Origin: Chloroflexota bacterium
GTDB taxonomy: Bacteria > Chloroflexota > UBA6077 > JADZDV01
Direction of reading: 5' to 3'
DNA length: 7,032 nt
Assembly (NCBI GenBank): GCA_020850915.1
Contig: JADZDV010000307.1
Location: 1 to 7,032, forward strand
Part shown: positions 1 through 6,199 of the stretch, piece by piece
Layout: the number at the start of each line of letters is the position of its first letter
How positions within the stretch are numbered: the stretch's first letter is position 1
Program-made: the position numbers and the translations under genes
The notes under the pieces: model-generated
Seen by the model: only the letters and a program-made list of their open reading frames with translations
Database searches by the model: none
What the model was told of the DNA's origin: nothing

Positions 1-1
1 C

Positions 2-475
2 CTGGTCGGGCTCACTCTCACCAACCGCGCCAGCCTTCTGGGGGCGATCCTCCGCCTGCCGTCGCAGCGCCAGGAGGAGCGTCGTCTGCTGGACGAGGCG
101 GACGGCCTGCTGGAGCTGCTGGAGCTGGCCCCCATCCGCGACCAGCTCGCCCGCTACCTGCCGTACGGCGCCCAGCGACGGGTCGAGATCGCCCGCGCCC
201 TGGCCGCGCGGCCCACCCTGCTCATGTTGGACGAGCCGGCGGCCGGCATGAACCCGGCCGAGATCGACGAGCTGAACGTCTTGATCTGCCGCCTCCGCGA
301 CGAGTTGGGCAAGACGATCCTGCTGGTTGAGCATCACATGAACGTCGTGATGGACATCTCCGACCGGGTGGTCGTGATGGACCACGGCCGCAAGATCGCC
401 GAGGGCACGCCGGATGAGGTGCGGATCGATCCGCTCGTCGTCGAGGCCTACCTCGGCAGTGGGTCGCTGGTCTAA
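2..475 (+). CDS. livG: LivG-type ABC transporter ATP-binding protein, C-terminal part (5' truncated by window)
   Basis: The open frame enters from the window edge and gives 157 residues ending at a TAA. It would energise uptake of branched-chain amino acids or related amides as one half of the cytoplasmic ATPase dimer on a Liv-type permease. Visible in the fragment are the ABC signature [15 protein letters not shown] (about residues 53-67), Walker B LLMLDEP (73-79) with the catalytic Glu, the LivG-typical AAGMNP that follows, and the switch histidine in LLVEHHM (108-113). The end, EGTPDEV...VVEAYLG, is the usual LivG C-terminus. About 100 N-terminal residues, including Walker A, lie outside the window. 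The family's signature usually reads LSYG or LPYG, so the proline is not a defect. The next gene starts 4 nt after the stop, which implies co-translation. The family call is firm; the transported substrate is not determined. Confidence 0.93.
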   Translation: MVGLTLTNRASLLGAILRLPSQRQEERRLLDEADGLLELLELAPIRDQLARYLPYGAQRRVEIARALAARPTLLMLDEPAAGMNPAEIDELNVLICRLRDELGKTILLVEHHMNVVMDISDRVVVMDHGRKIAEGTPDEVRIDPLVVEAYLGSGSLV

Positions 476-479
476 CGCG

Positions 480-1184
480 ATGCTGCTCGAAGCGCGCGAC
501 CTCGCCATCTCCTACGGCCAGATCGAGGCCGTCAAGGGCGTCTCGCTCGCCCTGGATGACGGGCAGCTCGTGACGGTCGTCGGGGCGAACGGGGCGGGCA
601 CGAGCACCACCATCCGGGCCCTCTCCGGCGAGATCGCCCCGGCTCGCGGCTCGATCACCTTTGACGGCCGGTCGATCGTCGGCCTCTCGCCGCACCGCAT
701 CGCCCGGCTGGGGATCGTCCAGTGCCCGGAGGGGCGGCGAGTGTTCGGCAGCCTGACGGTCCAGGAGAACCTCGACCTGGGCGCGTACGGCCGCGGTCTG
801 ACGAAGCAGAGCCAGCAGCATCTCGGGCAGATCTTCGCTCTGTTCCCCCGCCTGGAGGAGCGGCGAGCCCAGCTCGCCGGCACCCTCTCCGGCGGGGAGC
901 AGCAGATGCTGGCGATCGGCCGTGCCCTGATGGCCGCGCCGCGCGTGCTCCTGCTCGACGAGCCGTCGCTCGGCCTGGCGCCGATCCTGGTCCAGGCGGT
1001 GTTCGAGGCGATCCGAAAGATCAACGAGGCCGGCACGGCCGTCCTCCTGGTGGAGCAGAACGCCTTCATGGCCCTGCGCACCGCCGCCTACGGCTACGTC
1101 CTCCAGACCGGCCGGGTGGTGCTGGAAGGGGCCTCAGCGGACCTCTTGCGCGACGAGCAGACAACGCGCGCCTATCTCGGTTGA
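480..1184 (+). CDS. livF: LivF-type ABC transporter ATP-binding protein with altered Walker A
   Basis: A 234-residue protein, normal length for LivF, and the partner ATPase of the preceding LivG. I chose the ATG at 480 because the protein then opens MLLEARDLAISYGQIEAVKGVS, the standard LivF start; an upstream in-frame ATG at 414 lies inside livG and would add an atypical N-terminus. Motifs in order are Walker A GANGAGTST (35-43), CPEGRRVFGSLTVQENL (82-98), signature LSGGEQQMLAIGRAL (136-150), Walker B LLLDEPSLGLAP (157-168), and the switch region LLVEQN (189-194), where Gln in place of His is usual for LivF. The odd point is residue 41: Thr (ACG, 600-602) sits where the nucleotide-binding Lys of GxxGxGK(S/T) belongs, one base away from AAG. 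All other motifs look intact. The start lies 4 nt after the livG stop with no strong Shine-Dalgarno, so coupling is likely. Confidence 0.93.
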   Translation: MLLEARDLAISYGQIEAVKGVSLALDDGQLVTVVGANGAGTSTTIRALSGEIAPARGSITFDGRSIVGLSPHRIARLGIVQCPEGRRVFGSLTVQENLDLGAYGRGLTKQSQQHLGQIFALFPRLEERRAQLAGTLSGGEQQMLAIGRALMAAPRVLLLDEPSLGLAPILVQAVFEAIRKINEAGTAVLLVEQNAFMALRTAAYGYVLQTGRVVLEGASADLLRDEQTTRAYLG

Positions 1185-1242
1185 GCAGGTCGCCCGGCGA
1201 CGGCCGAGGCGCCGCGCCCCCGACGCTGGTAGCTTGGAGACT

Positions 1243-1249
1243 GAAAGAG
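1243..1249 (+). promoter_or_regulatory. Shine-Dalgarno of hyuA
   Basis: GAAAGAG lies 7 nt before the ATG at 1257. It settles the start there rather than at the out-of-frame ATG at 1252. Confidence 0.6.
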
Positions 1250-1256
1250 TGATGGC

Positions 1257-3341
1257 ATGGCAGAGAAACTGGCGATAGCGATCGACGTTGGCGGGACCTT
1301 CACGGACGTGGTGGCCGCCAGCGAGGGCGGACGGCTGCTGCTCATCAAGGTGCCGTCCACGCCGGCCGATCCGTCCCGCGGCGTAGTCAACGGTCTGCGG
1401 CGCATCCTCCAGATGGCCGCCTCCCAGCCAGGCGACGTCGAGCGCTTCATCCACGGCACCACTGTGGCAACGAACGCCGTCATCGAGCAGAAGGGTGCCC
1501 GCACGGGCCTGCTCACCACGGAGGGCTTCGAGGACGTCCTGGAGGTTGGCCGCCAGAAGCGCTCCGAGCTGTACAACCTGTTCATCGACCCCGAGACGCC
1601 AGGCTGTCTGGCGCCAGCCCGCCAGCGGCTCGGGGTGCGGGAGCGCCTGGACAAGTCCGGTGAGGTCCTGATCCCGCTGGACGAGGCCTCGGTGCGCTCG
1701 GCGCTGCGCGAGCTGCGCGACGTCCTGAAGGTCAGCTCCGTCTCCGTCTGCTACCTCTTCTCCTTCCTCAACCCGACCCACGAGCAGCGCACCAGGGAGA
1801 TCGTCCAGCGAGAGTTCCCGGAGCTGGCCGTCTCCATCTCCTCGGAGATCGACCCGACCTTCCGCGAGTACGAGCGCACCCTGGTCACGACGTTCGACGC
1901 CTACCTGCGGCCCAAGGTCTCCAGCTACATCCGCTCGCTGGAGCAGGAGCTGGAGCGCGAGTCCGTGCCGGCTCGGCTCGAGGTGATGCAGTCGCGCGGC
2001 GGCATCACGACCGCCGAGTCGGCGGTGGAGAAGCCGGTCAGCCTGCTGCGCTCCGGCCCGGCGGCCGGCGTGATCGCCGCCCAGTACGTCGGCGATGCCC
2101 GCGGCGAGCGGAACCTGATCTCCAACGACATTGGCGGCACCAGCGCGGACATCGGCCTGATCGTGGACGGCAAGCCGCTGACCTCGACCGAGGGCAAGGT
2201 GCTGAAGTACCCGATCCGCATCCCGATGATCGAGGTCAGCAGCATCGGCGCGGGCGGCGGCAGCATCGCCTGGCTGGACGAGGCCAACAGCCTTCACGTC
2301 GGCCCCCAGAGCGCCGGCGCCGACCCCGGGCCGATCTGCTACGGCATCGGCGGGACCGAGCCGACCGTCACGGACGCCAGCGTGGTGCTGGGCTACCTGA
2401 ACTCGCAGTACTTCGCCGGCGGCGATATGCAGCTCGACGCGAACGCCGCCCACCGCGCGCTCGAGGCGTTCGGCCAGCGGCTCGGCATGTCGAAGGTGGA
2501 GGTGGCAGCCGGCATCCACACCATCCTGAACCATCGCATGGCGGACGAGATCCGCCTGCTCACGGTGGCGCGCGGCTACGATCCGCGCGAGTTCGCCCTG
2601 ATCGTCCTGGGCGGGGCCGGCCCGCTGCACGGCGGCCCGCTGGCACGGGCGCTCGGCGTCCCACGCGTCATCGTCCCGCTCACCCCGGGCGTCCTCTCCG
2701 CCTTCGGCCTGCTGGTCTCCAACATCGAGCATGACCACGCCATCTCCGTCGCCCGCTCCAGCGGGAGCGTCACCGCCGCCGAGCTGGCGGAGGCCTACCG
2801 TCGCCTGGAGGCGCTGGGCGAGGCGGACATGCGCCGCGACCGCGTGCCGGCCGATCGCGTAGGAGTCCGCCACTACGCCGACATGCGCTACCTCGGCCAG
2901 TCCTACGAGCTGGAGGTCGAGCTGGCCGGCGGTGGCGGCCAGGGCCAGCCGTTCGACGAAGGCGTGGTCCAGCGGATGGTGGAGGGCTTCCACCAGGCCC
3001 ACCAGCGGGTCTACCGCCAGCACAACCGGGAAGGACACGTCGAGTTCGTGAACCTCCGCACCGTCCACTACGCGCCGATGCCGCGGCCGAGCCTGGAGCC
3101 CCCCCCGCCGGGCGAGTCCTGGGAGTCGGCCCAGATCAGCACCCGCGCGGTCTACTTCCGCGAGGTCGGCGACTACCAGCAGATCCCAGTCTTCCGCCGC
3201 GAACGGCTCCCGTTCGATCGGCCGCGCTCCGGGCCGTTCATTGTCGAGCAGGCGGACACCACGACCGTCGTCTTCCCCTTCGAGTCGGCCCATGTCGATC
3301 GCCGCGGCAACCTGATCGTCGACATGCAGCCCCATGGCTGA
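1257..3341 (+). CDS. hyuA: Hydantoinase A/5-oxoprolinase family subunit (HyuA)
   Basis: A 694-residue protein, typical length for a separate HyuA-type subunit. In this family the A subunit binds and hydrolyses ATP to activate a cyclic amide, imide or related carbonyl (N-methylhydantoin, 5-oxoproline, caprolactam) or, in carboxylase relatives, acetone or acetophenone; it works as a cytoplasmic complex with a B subunit. Visible are the first phosphate-binding loop DVGGTFTD (10-17), HGTTVATN (66-73), SGPAAGV (266-272), the second phosphate loop DIGGTSAD (291-298), SIGAGGGSIAW (329-339), GPQSAGADPGPICYG (349-363), TVTDA (370-374) and GGAGPLHG (452-459). The C-terminal domain contains RYLGQSYELEV (544-554). 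No signal peptide or membrane segment is seen. The gene follows livF after 72 nt and overlaps the SDR gene by 8 nt. Its B partner is not adjacent but lies 976 nt downstream. The family is certain; the substrate is unknown. Confidence 0.95.
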   Translation: MAEKLAIAIDVGGTFTDVVAASEGGRLLLIKVPSTPADPSRGVVNGLRRILQMAASQPGDVERFIHGTTVATNAVIEQKGARTGLLTTEGFEDVLEVGRQKRSELYNLFIDPETPGCLAPARQRLGVRERLDKSGEVLIPLDEASVRSALRELRDVLKVSSVSVCYLFSFLNPTHEQRTREIVQREFPELAVSISSEIDPTFREYERTLVTTFDAYLRPKVSSYIRSLEQELERESVPARLEVMQSRGGITTAESAVEKPVSLLRSGPAAGVIAAQYVGDARGERNLISNDIGGTSADIGLIVDGKPLTSTEGKVLKYPIRIPMIEVSSIGAGGGSIAWLDEANSLHVGPQSAGADPGPICYGIGGTEPTVTDASVVLGYLNSQYFAGGDMQLDANAAHRALEAFGQRLGMSKVEVAAGIHTILNHRMADEIRLLTVARGYDPREFALIVLGGAGPLHGGPLARALGVPRVIVPLTPGVLSAFGLLVSNIEHDHAISVARSSGSVTAAELAEAYRRLEALGEADMRRDRVPADRVGVRHYADMRYLGQSYELEVELAGGGGQGQPFDEGVVQRMVEGFHQAHQRVYRQHNREGHVEFVNLRTVHYAPMPRPSLEPPPPGESWESAQISTRAVYFREVGDYQQIPVFRRERLPFDRPRSGPFIVEQADTTTVVFPFESAHVDRRGNLIVDMQPHG

Positions 3342-4146
3342 GACGCGGGCCGACAGCTCGCCGAGCGCTGAGGTCTGGACGGACGGCGCCGTCCTGGTGA
3401 CCGGCGGCAGCGGCGAGATCGGCATCGCGATCGCCCGCGCCTTCCTTCAGCGCGGGGCGCGCGTGGCCCTCGTCGGCTCGACGCAGCTCCGGATCGACGC
3501 CGCGCTAGCTGCCCTGGCGGACCACCGCGACGCCGTGACCGGCCTGGCCGCCGACCTTCGTGAGCCGGTCGCCACCTGGCAGGTCTTCGACCAGGTCGAA
3601 GGGCGCTTCGGGACGATCCGGGTGCTTGTGAACGGAGTCGGGACCAACTACAACCAGGCGATCTCCGCCATCGGCGAGGCGGAGTACGACCGCGTCATGG
3701 ACACCAACGTCAAGGCCGCCTTCTTCGCTAGCCAGCTCGCGGCCGAACGGCTCGTTGCGGCCGGCAGGAGCGGCCGGGTGATCACCATCACGTCCGGCAA
3801 CTACCGCTACGCGCGGCCCAACGCCGCCCTCTACGCCGCCTCCAAAGCCGCGCTGGAGATGCTGACCCGCGGCTTCGCCCTGGAGTACGGCCCGAGCGGC
3901 ATCACCTTCAACGCCATCGCGCCTGGTCTGGTCAGCCGCTCGGACGAGCCGCCGCCCCAGTTCGCGCGGGTAGCAGCGTTCTACCAGGCCAACAGCCCGC
4001 TCGGCCGGCTCGTGGCGCCGACCGATGTCGCTTCGGTCGCCCTCTTCCTGGCCTCCGAGCAGGCCGCCCTCATGACCGGCGAGACCATCGTCCTGGACGC
4101 CGGCTTCTCGGCCGGCCGTTTCGACTTCCCGCGTCGCTCGCAGTGA
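3334..4146 (+). CDS. Short-chain dehydrogenase/reductase (SDR family)
   Basis: A 270-residue protein of classical SDR length, an NAD(P)-dependent oxidoreductase acting on a hydroxyl/carbonyl group in the cytoplasm. The Rossmann glycine motif is TGGSGEIG (23-30), with Glu28 where the family usually has Gly. The acidic adenine-binding residue is Asp74 (LAADL). The NNAG motif reads NGVG (100-103). The catalytic set is Asn125 (DTNVKAAF), Ser154 (ITITSGNY), Tyr167 and Lys171 (YAASK), all at normal spacing, followed by IAPGLV (195-200) and the C-terminal TGETIVLDAGFSAG. The ATG overlaps the hyuA stop in ATGGCTGA with no good Shine-Dalgarno, so translation probably depends on ribosomes finishing hyuA. 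There is no plausible alternative start before the glycine motif. An SDR sitting between hyuA and hyuB suggests it acts on the same pathway's substrate or product; which one cannot be told. Confidence 0.93.
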   Translation: MAETRADSSPSAEVWTDGAVLVTGGSGEIGIAIARAFLQRGARVALVGSTQLRIDAALAALADHRDAVTGLAADLREPVATWQVFDQVEGRFGTIRVLVNGVGTNYNQAISAIGEAEYDRVMDTNVKAAFFASQLAAERLVAAGRSGRVITITSGNYRYARPNAALYAASKAALEMLTRGFALEYGPSGITFNAIAPGLVSRSDEPPPQFARVAAFYQANSPLGRLVAPTDVASVALFLASEQAALMTGETIVLDAGFSAGRFDFPRRSQ

Positions 4147-4187
4147 GACAGTTGTGTCATGAGAAGGCCGTCCGGATGTTGTCCCAG

Positions 4188-4199
4188 AGTCCTCGGACT
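4188..4199 (+). other. Short hairpin after the SDR gene
   Basis: AGTCC and GGACT form a 5-bp inverted repeat with only two bases between (or 4 bp with a CTCG loop). No T-run follows, so it is at best a weak transcript-end or processing structure. Confidence 0.25.
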
Positions 4200-4200
4200 G

Positions 4201-4282
4201 GTAGGGGCGCTGCTTGCTGCGCCCACTGGCTCCGTCGTACTGGTCCGCGATGTTGAAAGGGCGCGGCAAGTAGCGCCCCTAC
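4201..4282. repeat. 24-bp imperfect inverted repeat with 34-nt loop between SDR gene and hyuB
   Basis: The left arm (4201-4224) begins GTAGGGGCGCT and ends GCGCCC; the right arm (4259-4282) is its reverse complement at 22 of 24 positions. The two mismatches are G4212 against T4271 and T4218 against G4265, so in RNA from the + strand both become G-U wobbles and the stem is uninterrupted over 24 pairs. RNA of the other strand would have C-A and A-C mismatches instead. The element fills most of the 171-nt gap and ends 20 nt before the hyuB Shine-Dalgarno. No T-run follows, and no target-site duplication is seen at the flanks (GGACTG left, GTGTGG right). From memory, GTAGGGGCG-ended palindromes are common dispersed intergenic repeats in several GC-rich phyla. 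It could therefore be a MITE/REP-like repeat, an mRNA-stabilising hairpin, or both. Confidence 0.8.
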
Positions 4283-4302
4283 GTGTGGTTCGTAATGAAA
4301 TG

Positions 4303-4309
4303 AAAGGAG
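4303..4309 (+). promoter_or_regulatory. Shine-Dalgarno of hyuB
   Basis: AAAGGAG lies 8 nt before the ATG at 4318, a strong site implying independent initiation of hyuB, unlike the coupled SDR gene. I find no convincing -35/-10 pair in the preceding gap. Confidence 0.8.
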
Positions 4310-4317
4310 CCTGATCC

Positions 4318-6123
4318 ATGGCCGGCGTTCCCGCGCAGGGCGCTCGCGGATCCATCGATCCCATTACCCTCGAAGTGATTCGCAACCGGCTGGACGTGGT
4401 CGCTCAGGAGATGGAGTCCGCCCTGATCCGCAGCGCCTTCTCGGTTGTCATCAAGGAGGGGGCAGACTGCTCCTGCGCCCTCTTCACCGCCGAGGGCGAG
4501 ACGATCGCCCAGGCTGTTGCCCTGCCCCAGCACCTCGGCGTGCTCGCTTCCACGGTCAAGACGGTCCTCCGGGAGCATCCCGTCGAGACGATGGCCGAGG
4601 GCGACGTCTTCATCATGAACGACCCCTACGACGGCGGCACCCACATCCCAGACATCAACATCCTGACGCCGGTCTTCTGGCGCGGTCGCCTGGTGGCTCT
4701 CGCCTCCTGCATGGCGCACCAGCAGGACATGGGCGGGATGGTCATCGGCAGCCTCCCCCCGGACGCCACCGAGATCTTCCAGGAGGGTCTGGTCCTGCCG
4801 CCGGTCCGGCTCATGGAGCGGGGCGAGTTCAACCAGAGCGTGCTGAAGATCATTCTCAAGAACGTTCGCATCCCTACCCACACCATCGCCGACTTTCGCG
4901 CCCAGCTTGCTGCCATCAGCACCGGCGCGGAGCGCTTCAAGGCGCTGTGCGACGAGTACGGCGCAGACGAGGTGCTGGCGGCGGTCGCCGAGCGGATGGA
5001 CCGCGCCGAGACGCTCACCCGCGCCCGGATCGCCGAGATCCCGGGCGGCGAGTACACGTTCTGGGACTACCTCGACAACGATGGCATCGTGCTGGACAAG
5101 AGCGTCAAGATCCAGGCGACGATGAAGATCCAGGGCTCGGAGATCTTCGTGGACTGGGCCGGCTCGGACCCCCAGGTGCTCGGCGCGGCCAACGCCGCCC
5201 TCTCCCACGCCGCCTGCGTGACCTACTACTGCGTCCGTACCGTCACTGACCCCTCCCTACCGAACAACGCCGGCTGCTTCCGGCCGATCTACGTGACCCA
5301 GCCAGAGGGGACCATCGTCAACCCACGCCACCCGGCCGCCCTGAACGCCCGCACGATGACCGTCTGCCGCATGACGGACGTGATCTTCGGCTGCCTGGCC
5401 CAGGCCGTGCCGGACCGCGTGCGGGCCTCTTCCAGCAGCATGCAGGGCGTCAGCTTCTCCGGCCGGCGCGTCTCAGACGGCCGCGCCTATGTCTATATCG
5501 AGCTGTTCTGCGGCGGCATGGGCGCCCGGCCAACCAAGGATGGCGTGGACTACATCGAGACCGACATCACCAATATGATGAACACCCCCACCGAGGCGGT
5601 CGAGATGGAGTACCCACTGCGGGTCCACTCGATGCGTCTCAAGACGGACTCTGGCGGCGCGGGCCGCCACCGGGGCGGCCTGGGGATGGAGAAGGTCTTT
5701 GAGATCCTGGAAGGCACCTCGGAGATCACCCACCGCGGCGACCGGCATTTCACCCAGCCGTGGGGCCTGCTGGGCGGCCGGCCGGCCATGAGCTGGTCCA
5801 CCATCGTCAACCGCGCCGACGGCAGCACCCACAAGGTGCCCGCCCGCGAGCGCTTCCGGATGCAGCCGGGCGAGACCATCGACTGCACCACGGCCGGGGG
5901 TGGCGGCTACGGCGATCCCCTCCGTCGTCCACCGGCGGCCGTAGCTGCCGACGTGCTGGACCGGAAAGTGTCGCGTGAGGCCGCGGAGCGCGAGTATGGT
6001 GTCATCATCGGCGACAGCATGCAGGTGGACCACGAGGCGACCGAGCAGCGCCGCGTCAAACTACGCGCGGAGCGCGGCCCGATCACCTGGATGTTCGATC
6101 GCGGCGAGCAGGGCCGGAGCTAG
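4318..6123 (+). CDS. hyuB: Hydantoinase B/5-oxoprolinase family subunit (HyuB)
   Basis: A 601-residue protein, somewhat longer than many HyuB proteins, probably because of its C-terminal tail. It is the partner of HyuA: in this family the B subunit carries the metal-containing hydrolysis (or carboxylation) site and receives the substrate activated by the A subunit. Hallmarks are ITLEVIRNRL (16-25), the KEGADCSCALF stretch (46-56), NDPYDGGTHIPD (101-112), AHQQDMGG (133-140), EIFQEGLVLPPVRL (152-165), NTPTEAVEMEYPLRV (422-436), DSGGAGRHRGGLG (444-456) and TAGGGGYGDP (525-534). Asp50, His109, His134 and Asp137 lie in the motifs expected to hold metal ligands; this assignment is from family knowledge, not seen directly. 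AHQQD departs from the AHHAD form I recall as common. The last 60 or so residues form a charged tail. No signal peptide is seen. It is separated from hyuA by the SDR gene and the inverted repeat. Confidence 0.95.
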   Translation: MAGVPAQGARGSIDPITLEVIRNRLDVVAQEMESALIRSAFSVVIKEGADCSCALFTAEGETIAQAVALPQHLGVLASTVKTVLREHPVETMAEGDVFIMNDPYDGGTHIPDINILTPVFWRGRLVALASCMAHQQDMGGMVIGSLPPDATEIFQEGLVLPPVRLMERGEFNQSVLKIILKNVRIPTHTIADFRAQLAAISTGAERFKALCDEYGADEVLAAVAERMDRAETLTRARIAEIPGGEYTFWDYLDNDGIVLDKSVKIQATMKIQGSEIFVDWAGSDPQVLGAANAALSHAACVTYYCVRTVTDPSLPNNAGCFRPIYVTQPEGTIVNPRHPAALNARTMTVCRMTDVIFGCLAQAVPDRVRASSSSMQGVSFSGRRVSDGRAYVYIELFCGGMGARPTKDGVDYIETDITNMMNTPTEAVEMEYPLRVHSMRLKTDSGGAGRHRGGLGMEKVFEILEGTSEITHRGDRHFTQPWGLLGGRPAMSWSTIVNRADGSTHKVPARERFRMQPGETIDCTTAGGGGYGDPLRRPPAAVAADVLDRKVSREAAEREYGVIIGDSMQVDHEATEQRRVKLRAERGPITWMFDRGEQGRS

Positions 6124-6124
6124 C

Positions 6125-6144
6125 GGATCATTGGGGGTTGATCC
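6125..6144 (+). other. Hairpin just after hyuB
   Basis: GGATCA (6125-6130) and TGATCC (6139-6144) are a perfect 6-bp inverted repeat around an 8-nt loop rich in G, starting 2 nt after the stop. There is no T-run, so it is not a standard intrinsic terminator; it may be an mRNA 3'-end or processing structure. Confidence 0.4.
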
Positions 6145-6146
6145 CT

Positions 6147-6173
6147 CGCGGCCTGGGAGCACAGTCGGCCGCG
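6147..6173 (+). other. Second hairpin between hyuB and osmC
   Basis: CGCGGCC (6147-6153) and GGCCGCG (6167-6173) form a perfect all-GC 7-bp inverted repeat with a 13-nt loop. It lies directly after the first hairpin and 12 nt before the osmC Shine-Dalgarno, and no T-run follows. In GC-rich DNA such a repeat can occur by chance, so a function is possible but unproved. Confidence 0.35.
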
Positions 6174-6184
6174 TGGCCAGCAGG

Positions 6185-6191
6185 AAAGGAG
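6185..6191 (+). promoter_or_regulatory. Shine-Dalgarno of the OsmC-family gene
   Basis: AAAGGAG lies 8 nt before the ATG at 6200, the same motif and spacing as at hyuB. It fixes this start against longer in-frame starts inside hyuB. Confidence 0.8.
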
Positions 6192-6199
6192 TCGAGGTT

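Noticed and set aside
1189..1201. GTCGCC/GGCGAC inverted repeat after livF, considered as a terminator
   Set aside because: The loop is one base (three if the stem is shortened to 5 bp) and no T-run follows. In GC-rich DNA this is likely chance.
3099..3106. A run of eight C in hyuA, considered as a phase-variation or frameshift site
   Set aside because: The frame is intact and encodes a short Pro stretch in a linker. One short run in GC-rich DNA is weak evidence; at most it is a place to check for sequencing error.
1134..3425. A 763-codon open frame on the minus strand opposite hyuA
   Set aside because: It mirrors hyuA almost exactly, has a low-complexity Arg/Ala/Gly/Asp/Leu composition with no recognisable motif, and such antisense frames are normal in GC-rich codon-biased genes.
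4147..4158. GACA/TGTC 4-bp inverted repeat after the SDR stop
   Set aside because: It is too short to be distinguished from chance.
4225..4317. Possible promoter before hyuB using TTGAAA at 4253 and TAATGA at 4293
   Set aside because: The spacing of 34 nt is far from the usual 16-18, and TTGAAA abuts the right arm of the inverted repeat.
3505..5208. Long minus-strand frames opposite the SDR gene and hyuB (3505-4269 and 4279-5208)
   Set aside because: They are antisense shadows of genes with full family motifs, and their translations show only codon-bias composition.
5975..6199. Upstream extension of the OsmC-family frame into hyuB
   Set aside because: The added residues resemble nothing in the family, and a clear AAAGGAG with 8-nt spacing supports the ATG at 6200.
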